DNA of 64,000 bases from Iris pallida (lineage: Eukaryota > Streptophyta > Magnoliopsida > Asparagales > Iridaceae). Each line of letters starts with the position of its first letter. Position 1 is the stretch's first letter. Shown piece after piece: positions 35,995 to 46,157 of this stretch. The stretch lies in contig JANAVB010009599.1 of assembly GCA_029216955.1 (NCBI GenBank), positions 1,498,947-1,562,946 on the forward strand. The letters run 5' to 3'. Made by a program: the position numbers and the translations under genes. The notes beneath the pieces are model-generated. The model ran no database searches, was not told the DNA's origin, and saw only the letters and a program-made list of their open reading frames with translations.

Positions 35995-38559
35995 TGCATC
36001 CTCCACGCACCTTAAAAGAGCTACGAGGATTTCAAGGAAGAATAGCTTATATCAGGAGATTCGTCTCTAACTAATCAGGACGCTGCAGACCGTTCAACAA
36101 ACTTCTGAAGAAAGGTGTGTCCTTCGTCTGGAACGAGGAATGTCAAAAAGCATTTGACGATATCAAATAGTACCTCATGAACCCTCCGGTTTTGGTACCT
36201 CCCGTCTCGGGAATACCATTCCTTCTATATGTTCGAGCCATGGATCATTCTCTCGGTGCATTGCTCGCCCAGAAAAACAAAGATGGCCATGAACAGGCTA
36301 TTTATTACCTCAGTCGCACAATGACAGGTGCTGAACCGCGTTATTCTCCAATTGAGAAAGAATGCCTAGCATTAATGTTTGCCGTTCAGAAGATGCGACA
36401 TTACATCATCGGTCAAACGATTCATGTCATTTCCAGAGTGAATCCCATCAGGATTATGATGAAGAAACCCGGTATTCTCAACTCCAGACTGGCTAATTGG
36501 GGAATCTTGTTAGCTCAATATGACATGCATTATATTCCTCAAAAGTCAGTTAAAGGACAGGCTTTTGCTGATTTTCTGGCAGCTCATGCAGTTCCAGAGG
36601 ATTCTAAATTATACGATGAGATTCCAGATGAAATTATGGATTCAAATCAGGTTTATGAAGAAACTCCTACCTGGCATCTATTCTTTGATGGAGCATCTAG
36701 AATGGGTCCCAATGGCGATATTGTCGCCGGAGTCGGGATTGTTCTTGTATCCCCGGAAGGGCTGACTATTCAGAGGGCTTATTCTCTGGATCAATCGTGT
36801 TCAAACAATGTAGCTGAATACAATGCGTTACTCATCGGTCTTCAACTTACTAAACATCTGGATATTCAGTATTTAGAAGTTTATGGAGACTCCAAACTTA
36901 TCGTCAATCAAATCAGAGGTACATACGAAGTCCGTCATCAGGATTCGATACCTTATCACGGAGCAGCACTCTCTATGGCCTTTTCCTTTGAAGGCTTCTT
37001 TATTGAACACGTTCGGCGAGCCTGTAATACAGAAGCCGATGCTTTGGCTAATCTTGCCGCTGTGCTAGCCATACCGGTCAGACGTCAACAATTGATATTG
37101 GTTTATAACCGGGAGCTATTCTACGTCGAGAATAATTTGGCTTTGGGTTTCCCCATGACCCAGACAAAAATTCTCTCAACCCTGATGAATTTAATTCCTC
37201 CAACCTTAACACTGGATTAGGGTTTGACAGAGCATCCTCGTCTTCTTCCGATTCTACTATGGAATACGTCTTTTCCAACAAAACAGAAGCCATGACCGTA
37301 GACTGGAGACGTCCATTTCTAGACTTTGTATTGTATGACATACTTTCCGATAATCCGAGCGAAGCAGCGTCTATCCGACGTCGATCTCTCAGATTCTATT
37401 ATAATCATACGACAAAGACACTATATCGTCGGGCCTATGACGGTCTTCTCCTCCGATGCATCGCTGGTGAGGAAGCACAACGGATTATCCGTGAAGCACA
37501 TGATGGTATCTGCGGAGCCCATCAACCAGGTCCTAAAATTCAAGATCGCATCCGACGTATGGGTTATTATTGGCCCACGATGGTGGCTGACGCCATTCAA
37601 TATGCCCGAAAATGTAAAGCCTGTCAAATCCATACAGACTTTATCCATCAACCGTCAGAGTTCTTACACCCGACAGTGGCATCATGGCCCTTCGAGGCCT
37701 GGGCATGGACATCATTGGTCCCATCAACCCACCGTCATCAAAAGGACACCGGTTTATTCTAGCGATAACCGACTACTTTTCCAAATGGGCTGAAGCAATC
37801 CCGCTATCCGAAGTTAAAACTTCCAACGTCATCAACTTCGTCAAGCATCATGTCATCTATTGATTTGGTGTTCCTCGGCGTATTATCCATGATAATGGAC
37901 CACAGTTCGTCAGTCAGAAATTTACTCGATTCTGCGACGATCATTGAATCAATAACCTAGCTGCTACAGCATATAATCCAGCAGCTAATGGATTGTCAGA
38001 AGATTTCAATAAAACCATCATCAAACTCCTGAAAAAGTTCATTTCTTCGAACAAACGCAACTGGAGCGAGAAGCTTGGTGAATGTTTATGGGCCTACCGT
38101 ACCACAGTTCGTAATACGACCGGGTGTACGCCTTTCTCTTTGGTATACGGGTGTGAAGCTGTCCTTCCCCTCGAGATCCAGATTCCTTCTCTGAGAATCG
38201 TAATCTCCAATGAACTTACAACGGAGAACAATGATCATCTTCGACTTCAAGAGCTAGAAGCTCTAGACGAAAAGCGATTGTACGCTCAACAAAATATCGA
38301 GCTGTATCAGGCCCGAATTTTAAAAGCTTTTAACCGGAAGGTGAAAGTTAGAGCATATCGGAAAGGAGAACTTGTTCTTACCGTCAAACGTCCGATGACT
38401 ATGACACATATGAGCAAAGGCTAGTTCGACGCGAAATGGGAAGGCCCATTCGTCGTAAACAAAGTCTTCTCAAACGGAGCATATCAGCTTACCTCTATGG
38501 ATGGTAAAGTCACGATGATGCCTATCAACGGCAAATTCTTAAAGAAATATTATGTATAA
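35995..38559 (+). pseudogene. Gypsy B RT end, both RNase H domains and integrase (inverted)
   Basis: The plus strand reads RTLKELRGFQGRIAYIRRFV, both RNase H domains (open 36177-37220; LFFDGASRMGPNGD and GDSKLIVNQ intact, GVGIVLVSPEG where A has a change), then integrase with EAHDGICGAH, CKACQIH, a frameshift near 37690, stops near 37861 and 37945, and the C-terminus ending TAA at 38557. It is a few percent different from A by eye. Confidence 0.9.
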
Positions 38560-39307
38560 ATCTCGTTAATATATGATATTTTCATCTGCTGCGATTATTC
38601 TCCAGCAAATATAAAATCAGAGTTTATTCTTCCCCACAAAAGTTGTCTCGATATCGTTATCCCCAGCAGAAATTGATATTCTACCACATATCATCTTCCT
38701 AGAGAATTTGATATTCTGTCTTATTAGATCCCCAGTGGATTTAATAAAGATCTCATATAGAAAATCACGTCCATATTACCTCTGAATTTTCTATCTCAGT
38801 ATCATATTTTCTATTCTATGAAAATGATATCTAGTCTTTTGATTTCCGAGTCCAAAGATCATGGAAAATTGAGTTCAAAGATATCTTTATATCTGAATTT
38901 TGTTTTCTCAAATCAGTATTAAACTAAAATTTTTGGTTTAATATCATCTGATGAAATTACAAAATTTATTTGTATATTTTATTCTATTGAAATATGCCAT
39001 GTATTATTTACCTCTAAACATTTTTGCTACAAAAACATCATACACAAGAAGAAGGCTTGAGCTCTGGATTCTCTCTCTCGAAGACGAAGGCAAAAGTAAA
39101 GAAAGGAATTAAGTTCTTAAAAGCCTATTTATAGAAGAAAGAGAAGCCCAAACGGCAGCCGTTTTCAAATACAGAATCCCTAGATATATGTACTGATATC
39201 GAGGAAATAACAAACTCGTGCCAGCGTCAAGACTTATTTCCACTTTGAGTTCAAAGTAATTTCGAACTTTCGAAAATCATAAAGTTTGAAAACTTTGAAG
39301 GGGGTCT
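38560..39307 (+). other. Gypsy B 3' noncoding region and PPT
   Basis: It mirrors 23239-23987. The antisense TATA (CTATTTATA on plus, about 39125-39133) is kept and there is no antisense coding frame. It ends in the tract TTTGAAGGGGGTCT (39294-39307). Confidence 0.75.
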
Positions 39308-40183
39308 TATAGGGTGTGAAAAATTCTGACACGCTGACATAAGACCAAGTCAGCCAAAGGCCATACGCTCAGTGCAAAAGTCATACGCTCAAGAGATATC
39401 TGTCAGTTATTGGGAGATATGGCGTATTCGAGAAGATTGAGGATAGCCACGTGTCTACTTCTCTAGTTATATGACTCCTCATCAAGACAGCGTATGTACT
39501 TCATACGACTCCTCATCAAGGCAGCGTATGGACTTCATACGACTCCTCATCAAGGCAGCGTATGTACTCCATACGACTCCTCATCAAGTGAGCATATATA
39601 CTCCATACGACTTCTTGTCACCCAAGTGAGCGTATAGACTCCATATGACTCTTTGTTATCCAAGTCAGCGTATGCAAGATATACGTATCCAAAAGACAGC
39701 GTATGGACTCCATATGACTCCTATTCAAACAAGACAACGTATGCTAGTCATACTTCTCCAAAAGACAGCGTATCAAAGCAAATGCATTCGGTTATCCACT
39801 AATTCAGAAGTTATGCAACATGGCATTCATGCCATCAATCTCTCCTGGATATACTCCACTACTCTCAACCTCACTCCAACGTGTCTCCACCAAAATTTGC
39901 CACGCGTCCCTGCAGTTATGCACACGTCAAGTAACTGACTGAGCGTATGTCCAGAGCAGTTATCCAGAACTCTATAAAAGAGAGTTTCTCCACCTTCAAC
40001 AGACACCACATTCAATTCAGAGAGAACAGAGAGATTGCCCAGTTCCTGTCCAAGTTCTTCAAGGTCCGAGCCTTCTTCATCGTATCGTCCAAGGGATAAA
40101 GTGATCTTCTTCTAGATCAGATTCCTACAGTTATAATTTTCTCAGAAACACAATAAATAAATAGAATTTATTTATGGAAAACA
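39308..40183 (+). repeat. Gypsy B LTR
   Basis: It starts TATAGGGTGTG and ends ATTTATGGAAAACA. It is longer than A's LTR because of extra units in the hairpin array (39472-39780; about nine units such as GCGTATGGACTTCATACGA). A PBS follows, as after a 5' LTR, although integrase precedes it. Confidence 0.88.
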
Positions 40184-40186
40184 AAT

Positions 40187-40229
40187 TGGCGACTCTGTTG
40201 GGGATCGAACCCAGAATCTCTGGTTTCGA
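40187..40229 (-). other. Copy of the 3' half of tRNA-Arg (positions 34-76) behind the LTR
   Basis: The first 18 bases are the PBS. The match to tRNA continues: the minus strand reads anticodon TCG, AA, a 3' anticodon stem ACCAG, variable AGATT, T stem CTGGG, T loop TTCGATC, acceptor CAGAGTC, G and CCA. That is exactly 43 nt, the number from position 34 to 76. One T-stem base differs from A's PBS. It is not a tRNA gene, since the 5' half is absent. The last base could also belong to the E side. Confidence 0.8.
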
Positions 40230-40295
40230 CAATCTCAAAGCTTTATTGCTACAATAAAAAAACATTAATGCTTCACTCCTAAATACTGACTTCTG

Positions 40296-41550
40296 TAAGT
40301 TAGAGAAGTTTGATTGAGAGCATTATCAAGTCTGGAAGAGGAAGGTTTATCTCACTTTTCAACTCAGAGACGTGGATCACGTGCTTCTTGAAGAGGAACC
40401 TACCGTTCCAGATACTGGGTCTGCCGCCGCAATCTCTGTGGCTATTAAACTTCAGGCCAAGTGGAGAAGGGAGAATAGCATTTGCAGGTTGCTTATCCTG
40501 AATGCTATGGAGGATTCCCTAGCAGAATCTTATTCTAAGAAGAATATCGCTAGAGTCATATGGGAGTCTCTAGAAAAACTCTACGAAGAAGACAAGAACC
40601 GCAGAAAAATATTTATGGTTGAAAAATATCACAAGTAGTTCTTTGAGGACGAAATGTCTATGCTGTCGCAGGTAAAGGAGTTCCTGAAACTGCAACAGAA
40701 GCTGGAAGACGAGGCGACGCCCCTCCCCGACAAGTTTGTTGTTGGAGGGATTGTCTCAAAGCTCCCCGCTGGATGGAGTAAGTTCTATACAAACATGCAT
40801 AGGAAGAAGTTGGAGATCACCCTTGAAGATCTCCTACAGGAAATCTATGTTGAGGACCAGATGCGGGCTCAACTGAAGGTGGACACACTGTCCAAGCAAT
40901 TGGCTAACGCCAATCTGGTTCAGACCAGGGAACCAAAGGGAAAGCAGGCGGCTTTCCACAACAAGAAGAAGAACCCTGACAATCTAAAAGTCAAGGGAAC
41001 TTCTATCAAGAAAAAGAAGCCAAAGTCTGAAATGCCTTGCTTCAAGTGTGGCAAGAAGGGCCACTTTAAGAATGAGTACAAAGCTAAGACCAAGCAATCA
41101 GAGCAAGGAGAGCCTAGTAAGGTATCTATGATCACTGACGTAGTTGCTATGATTGTACATGTTGATGCAGTAAGGACTGACTCTGACTGGTGGGTAGACA
41201 CTGGAGCCTCCTGCCATGTCTGCTCCAGTAAGGAGTGGTTCACCACCTATACACCTACTTCTAAAGTGGTTATGATGGCGAACCAGGCACAAGCTGAAGT
41301 GCTCGGGATCGGGACGGTGGTGTTGAAGCTGACTTCGGGCAAGTTTCTGACGCTTCAAGGCGTGAAGCACGTACCTGCTATTGCCAAGAACCTGATCTCA
41401 GGAGGCCTACTCTGCAAAATAGGCCTCAGGATGGACATCAATGCTGGCCAGATGGTGATGTCTATCAAAGGAACATATTTCGGGAAAGCTTTTTATACCG
41501 AAGGAATGTTCAAAATTTAGCTTGTAAATCAGTCCAATGTAATTAATGTG
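40296..41550 (+). pseudogene. Copia E gag and protease
   Basis: It matches D from CKLEKFD through VWKRKVY...DVDHVLLEEEPTV, VEKYHK, VVGGIVSKLPAGWSKF and the knuckle CFKCGKKGHFKNEY, whose last Cys is Tyr. The protease reads WWVDTGASCHVC (active-site DTG kept, about 41196). In-frame stops lie near 40315 and 40636, and TAG at 41518. No start codon is left: the region of D's ATG is replaced by an A-rich stretch. Confidence 0.85.
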
Positions 41551-43981
41551 AATCGGGTTAATCGAAGTACAGATCTTCTGGAGTTGGTACACTACGATAT
41601 CTGTGACTTCAAACAGTTCTCTACAAAGGCCGGGATGAAGTATTTCATAACCTTCATCGATGACTTCTCAAAGTATGCATTCGTCTACTTGCTGAAGGCT
41701 AAAGATAAAGAATTCGAGAAGTTCAAGGAGTTCAGAGCCGAAGCTGAGCGGCAGACTGGACAACAACTCAAAAGGATAAGAAGTGATCGATGTGGGGAGT
41801 ACAGGTCTCATGAATTTGTATCATTCTGCAAAGAACATGGAATTGTCAATGAGACTACGGCTCCATACCCTCCTCAATCAACGGAGTAGCTGAGAGGAAG
41901 AACAGGACGTTAACAGAAATGATAAACTCAATGTTGTTGACTGCTGGTCTTCCTAAGTGCTACTGGGGAGAAGCTGCACTGATGGCCACTTTTATTCTAA
42001 ATAAGGTGCCTCATGCAACTTCTGACATTACTCCTCATGAACTCTGGTTCAAGGTCAGACCTAACTTGAATGTCATTCGAGTGTGGGGGTATCTGGCATA
42101 TGTCAAGCTTCCAGATCTGAAGATTCAGAAGCTTGGGACAAGGACTACTAAGACGATCTTTCTGGGGTATGCCGAGAAGAGTGATGCTCGGAGATTTCTT
42201 GATATAGAGTCAAATCATATCATTGAATCTCATGACGCAGAATATTTTGAAGACAAATTCTTGCGGATATTCCGGAGAACAATGAGGGTGTGCAAGAAAA
42301 TAAAGTCTTCAATGAAGATGTGGTCCAAGAAGATGTTGTTGTTAAAACAACGGTTGAACCAGAACAAGCTGAGCCATCAGCTAAGCGTATGAGGAGGCCG
42401 AAGGACTTCGGAAGTGACTTTGTCACCTATCATGTGGAAGCAGATTCGCTTACCTATGATGAGGCGATGAAGACCAGAGACGCAGTTTTCTGGAAGGAGG
42501 CGATTGACAATGAGATTGATTCCATCACCTCAAATAACACTTGGGTGTTGGTTGATCTTCCTGAAGGAGCAAAACCCATCGGATGCAAATGGATCTTCAA
42601 GAAGAAGATGAAAGCAGACGGAACTATTGACAAGTTCAAGGCTAGGTTGGTAGCCAAAGGGTTTTCTCAGAAGCAGGGGATTGACTATTTTGACACGTAT
42701 GCTCCAGTAGCCCGGATGACCACCATCAGAATGTTGATTGCTCTCGCAGTAATACATAAGATGGTGATACATCAGATGGATGTGAATACGGCTTTCCTAA
42801 ATGGCGAACTGACCGAAGAGATTTACATGCAACAGCCAGAGGGATTTGTCATCAGGGGTCTTGAAGACAAAGTCTGCAAGTTGGTAAAATCCTTGTACGG
42901 TCTTAAACAGGCTCCCAAGATGTGGCATGAGAAATTTGACAAAGTTATAAGGTCAAATAGCTACATGGTCAGTGATACGGACAAGTATGTTTACACGAAG
43001 TTCGCTGATGGAAGAGGTGTGATTGTTTGTCTGTACGTGGACGACATGCTTATCCTAGGTACGGATATTAGCTGTGTCACTGAGACAAAGAAGTTCATCT
43101 CTAGCAAGTTCAGTATGAAGGACTTGGGGGAAGCTGATGTGATCTTAGGGATCAAGATCATCCGGACAGACACTGGACTAGCGCTGTCACAGTCTCATTA
43201 TATTGAGAAAATGATCACTCGTTATGGGTATCGAGATTTTCCAGGGATCGATATGCCGTACAGGTATGATCTGAAGCTGAAGCCTAATTCAGGGGAAAGC
43301 GTCAGACAGCTGGAGTATGCAAGCATAATGGGAAGTTTGATGTATGCTACTACTGCCACAAGGCCTGACATAGAATTCGTCGTAGGAATGCTGAGTCGTT
43401 TCACGAGCAACCCAGGTGCTGAACACTGGAAAACTGTGAAACGGGTTATGAGATATCTCAAGAAGACTTAGACATATGCACTGTACTACAGCGGAGATCC
43501 GCGGGTAGTAGAAGGCTTCAGTGATGCCAGTTGGTGCTCAGAGGTGAAAAGCGAGAGGTCCACAGGTGGATTCATTTTCACAATGGGTGGAGCTGCTATA
43601 TCGTGGAAGTCGAAGAAGCAGACTATGCTCTCGCGGTCATCCATGGAATCTGAGTTCTTTGCACTTGATACCGCAGCCGAGGAAGCAGAATGGCTTCGGG
43701 AGCTCATGTATGATCTTCCAATGGTTGGGGCGCAAATACCAGCGATACCGATATACTGTGACAACCAGGCGATTGCGGCGGTGGCATCAAATGATCTCTT
43801 CAACGGGAAGAAGAGGACTGTGCGGTTGAAGCACAGGGCAGTACACGATCTTATCAAAAGAGGTGTTATTGCAGTGATTGATGTTCGGCGTCAGGAGAAC
43901 CTGGCGGATCCGTTCACCAAGGGCCTCAAGCGCCAGCTGGTCGATGACACAGCTTGTAAAATAGGCTTGAAGGTATTCTGA
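41551..43981 (+). pseudogene. Copia E integrase, reverse transcriptase and RNase H
   Basis: The HHCC domain is missing: the frame passes from the protease tail to RVNRSTDLLELVHYDICDF, a loss of about 55-60 residues relative to D. The integrase core has SDRCGEY (Gly to Cys). A one-base loss near 41882 and another break near 42290 shift the frame. RT is open 42290-43471 with YAPVARMTTIRM, YGLKQAPKMW and the catalytic CLYVDDMLIL (about 43030). A TAG at 43469 precedes RNase H (SDASWCSEVKSERSTGG, SRSSMESEFFAL), which ends TGA at 43979. Confidence 0.88.
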
Positions 43982-44267
43982 TATTGGATTATTGTATTCC
44001 TACCATAAAGTTTTATGCTAATAGTTCAAAGATTTATCTACTAGGCATCTAGCTTTTGGTTCAAGGAAGGACCACTAATCGAAAGAATATCAGGAACGGT
44101 GGGTACATGTTCTATTAGGCATGGAGAGGTTTCGGACCTATAACCACTGTTGTCTACTATTGTTTTCTGCGGAAAACGGTTCCTGTGGGAAGGTTGGCTT
44201 AATTGCCTTAATGAGTTCTCAGGCAGAGTGAATGCCTGCAGTGCTTTACAGGAAGCACGGTAGAGCA

Positions 44268-44710
44268 GCACTACAAGGAGTGAAACTCCATGCAACAGTA
44301 GGGTGACTCCACAATAAGGTTCCTATATGTGGGGTGCTGCCCAAGAATAGGATAAAGCCTCGGCTTTGTAGGCCAAGTCACAGCGGCGTAGCACCGCAAA
44401 TAGGCAGTTAGTCTAATGTTGTATGTTAAATATAAAGAAGGGTCTAGTCAGCACTACAAAGAGAAGAAGTTCCTCATGTTACAGTGGCACGACACCACCA
44501 TGAGGTACCCGGTTAGGGATAAAGCCTCGGCCTTGCAAGCCATGTCATTGCGGCGTAACACCGTTAGGGAGCCTAAGGCTTCATACTGGGTAGTTTGGCA
44601 CTACAAAGAGGCGGTTGCCTCATGCTACTGTAGTATGACACTACGATGAGGTTCCCGGTACGAGGTAAGGCCTCGGCTTTAAGCCATGTCATAGCGGCAT
44701 AGCACCGCAA
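44268..44710 (+). other. Three structured repeat units in the Copia E 3' region
   Basis: Units at 44268-44400, 44451-44564 and 44599-44710 each begin GCACTACAA and end at an ACCGC-like word. Each holds small hairpins: a GAGG/CCTC-type stem, a GTGG/CCAC-type stem with a 7-nt loop, GGCTT/AAGCC, and GCGG/CCGC with a 7-nt loop. The third unit has GTAG/CTAC in place of GTGG/CCAC. An upstream stem AACGGTGG/CCACTGTT (44095/44144) encloses about 41 nt. The same layout is found in Copia D. Confidence 0.75.
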
Positions 44711-45099
44711 GGGAAGCGCAAAGCGCTTCATGCCATGTCTCTTTATAATGAACTCACCTATAGTGTATGACAGAGATATCAGGCCGTCTCTTGAGGGTAA
44801 ACTTGTAGACACCCAAAATTATACATTGAAACCAGGCTGGCACAGGGCCTTTAATTTGTAGCCAGAAGCACATGTAACTACATTATGTGAGTGGAAAGAA
44901 TTTCAGCTATGATGCAGAATTTAAGGCTTAGTCCATTCTTGTATTATAGTTTGATTTTTGTCCCATATGGGAAGATTCAAGTCGTAAGCGACATCTCTCC
45001 TAATGCATTATGGACAGTTACTGTAGGGAACACTTATATCCATATATAGAGATATGTGAGGGATTGTTGGGTTTTTGGTTTTTCCTTTAGAAAGGTTTA

Positions 45100-45143
45100 G
45101 TCCCACATCGGAAAAAACAAATGGTTTGTATCTCTATATATTA
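45100..45143 (+). promoter_or_regulatory. USE box plus TATA with Pol III-like spacing (Copia E)
   Basis: GTCCCACATCG (45100-45110) is the plant snRNA upstream sequence element. TATATATTA starts at 45135, 24 bases later, the spacing of Pol III-type U6/U3 snRNA genes. Activity is not shown. Confidence 0.5.
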
Positions 45144-45528
45144 GCTTTGCTATTATTGGAGATGCACATGTGGTGTGGAGGTGCACATGGGTTTGCCATG
45201 TAGGATTATTTTTCTAATAGGAAAAAGGCTAAAATCAACAATTAAAGCATTCATGCTTTTTGCTCTTGGGAAATTTATTTCCATAGGAGCTAAGCCCCAT
45301 TGGGGCTTAGCGACTCGGACTCGGACTCGTGCTCATGAGGCGTAATGTGGCGTTTTGTTGGCGTACTTTGTACTTAGCACGTCAGCATCGTCGCTAGGCG
45401 CATAGTGCGCTTAAGTTGCGCTCGTTGCGCGAGCCACTTGCGCGACCACGTTGTGCGGCCCGTTACGTGAGCCCAGTTACGCTGGCCCAGTTACGCAGCC
45501 CAGTATGCAGCCCAGTACGCCCAGTACG

Positions 45529-45618
45529 CGTAGTGTGCGTAGCGTACGCAGCGTGCGTAGAGTGCGCAGTGTGCGCAGCGTACGCAGTGTGCGTAGAGTG
45601 CATAGTATACGTAAGGTG
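45529..45618. repeat. Nine-bp tandem array in the Copia E LTR
   Basis: Ten units of CGYAGNGTR-type, for example CGTAGTGTG, CGCAGCGTA and CGTAGAGTG. It is preceded by looser GCCCAGTACG-type units from about 45470. CG-rich and unlike its surroundings; absent from D. Confidence 0.9.
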
Positions 45619-45773
45619 CATAAAAGGGGCTGTATACATAAAGTGTAAATTACGCTGGTGGCACAACTTCCAGCAGAACGTGTCCTTGCATGTTCTGAGC
45701 GGTTGCTCCATGTTCGGGGTTGTTACTACTACGTCCCTAACATTGTGCTAACCGGGCAGTTGTTGAAGAGGCT

Positions 45774-45780
45774 TATATAA
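45774..45780 (+). promoter_or_regulatory. Copia E LTR TATA box
   Basis: TATATAA precedes a CT-rich start region, matching the position of D's TATAAATA relative to the shared U5-side motifs. Confidence 0.6.
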
Positions 45781-46048
45781 GGCCTCCTCCTCCTCTCTCA
45801 CAGGTTACAGAACAGAAAGAGAAGCCACCAGAGAGTTACAAAGTGTTCTTTAGCACAAGTAAACAGAGATTTTTAGACGTGTTCTTTAACACAGTTCTGA
45901 TCTGCAGCCTTCGAGAGAGAAAGGAAAGGTGCCGCACCAGCGTTGCTTTTTTACGGGAATTCGTGTTCGTCCGAGGAGTCAGAAGAGCAGGAGTGTTCCA
46001 AGTTCTCCAATGAACTTGCTGGTTCCTGGAAGCTGTTCGTGTAGGGCG

Positions 46049-46152
46049 AATAAAGCTTTGAGATTGTTATTGCCGGGGCACAATTTTTCGATGGAAAACT
46101 GAGAATACGAAACAATTGTAAACACAATGTTCCAAAGCAACACTGGAAAACA
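46049..46152 (-). repeat. Inverted copy of the Copia E leader and U5 (snap-back end)
   Basis: Reverse-complemented, 46143-46049 aligns with D 56138-56232: GTGTTG, CATTGTGTTTACAATTGTTTC, TCCATCGA, then AACA and the leader CTCAAAGCTTTATT. The switch from sense LTR to this antisense copy lies exactly in AATAAAGCTTTGAG (46049-46062), which is complementary to E's own leader at 40234-40247. The last nine bases TGGAAAACA form the composite terminus. Confidence 0.8.
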
Positions 46153-46157
46153 GTATA

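Larger units (their letters stand above)
45065..46062 (+). repeat. Copia E 3' LTR (sense part)
   Basis: It starts TGTTGGGTTTTTGG after the purine tract ATGTGAGGGAT and follows D's LTR in outline: USE box near the start, TATA box, CTGGTTCCTGG..., then AATAAAGCTTTGAG. About 390 bp of U5-side sequence present in D's LTR after that point is absent here. Confidence 0.85.
22431..46152. mobile_element. Composite insertion: Gypsy A + inverted Gypsy B + Copia E
   Basis: Five blocks are joined head to tail: Gypsy A on minus (22431-33480), two pieces of the same family on minus (33481-33798 and 33799-35994), an inverted piece on plus (35995-40183), a tRNA-Arg half (40187-40229), and Copia E without 5' LTR (40230-46152). 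The ends are TGTTTTCCA and TGGAAAACA, a perfect 9-bp inverted repeat. The flanking target reads GTATG on the left (22426-22430) and GTATA on the right (46153-46157), and element C's integrase resumes directly outside. I infer integration as a single aberrant cDNA; stepwise rearrangement or misassembly are the alternatives. Confidence 0.65.
40230..46152 (+). mobile_element. Copia E, lacking 5' LTR, with snap-back right end
   Basis: It starts with CA plus the leader ATCTCAAAGC, exactly the LTR-leader border seen in Copia D (56217-56228). Gag-PR-IN-RT-RH follow D throughout, with a 3' structured region, a PPT and a 3' LTR from 45065. After 46062 the sequence folds back as an inverted copy of leader and U5. 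The coding frame has a number of stops and frameshifts. Confidence 0.85.

Noticed and set aside
40187..40229. A tRNA gene
   Set aside because: Only positions 34-76 are present, including a CCA that nuclear tRNA genes do not encode, and it begins exactly at a PBS.
45416..45751. Open frame rich in Arg-Ser-Val repeats
   Set aside because: It is a translation of the 9-bp array, lies in an LTR, and has no homologue in Copia D.
46049..46066. The 18-base LTR-leader complementarity of Copia E as direct evidence for a native primer pair
   Set aside because: Four of the 18 bases belong to the inverted copy itself, so only 14 bases (46049-46062 with 40234-40247) can be native. I based the argument on D and on those 14.
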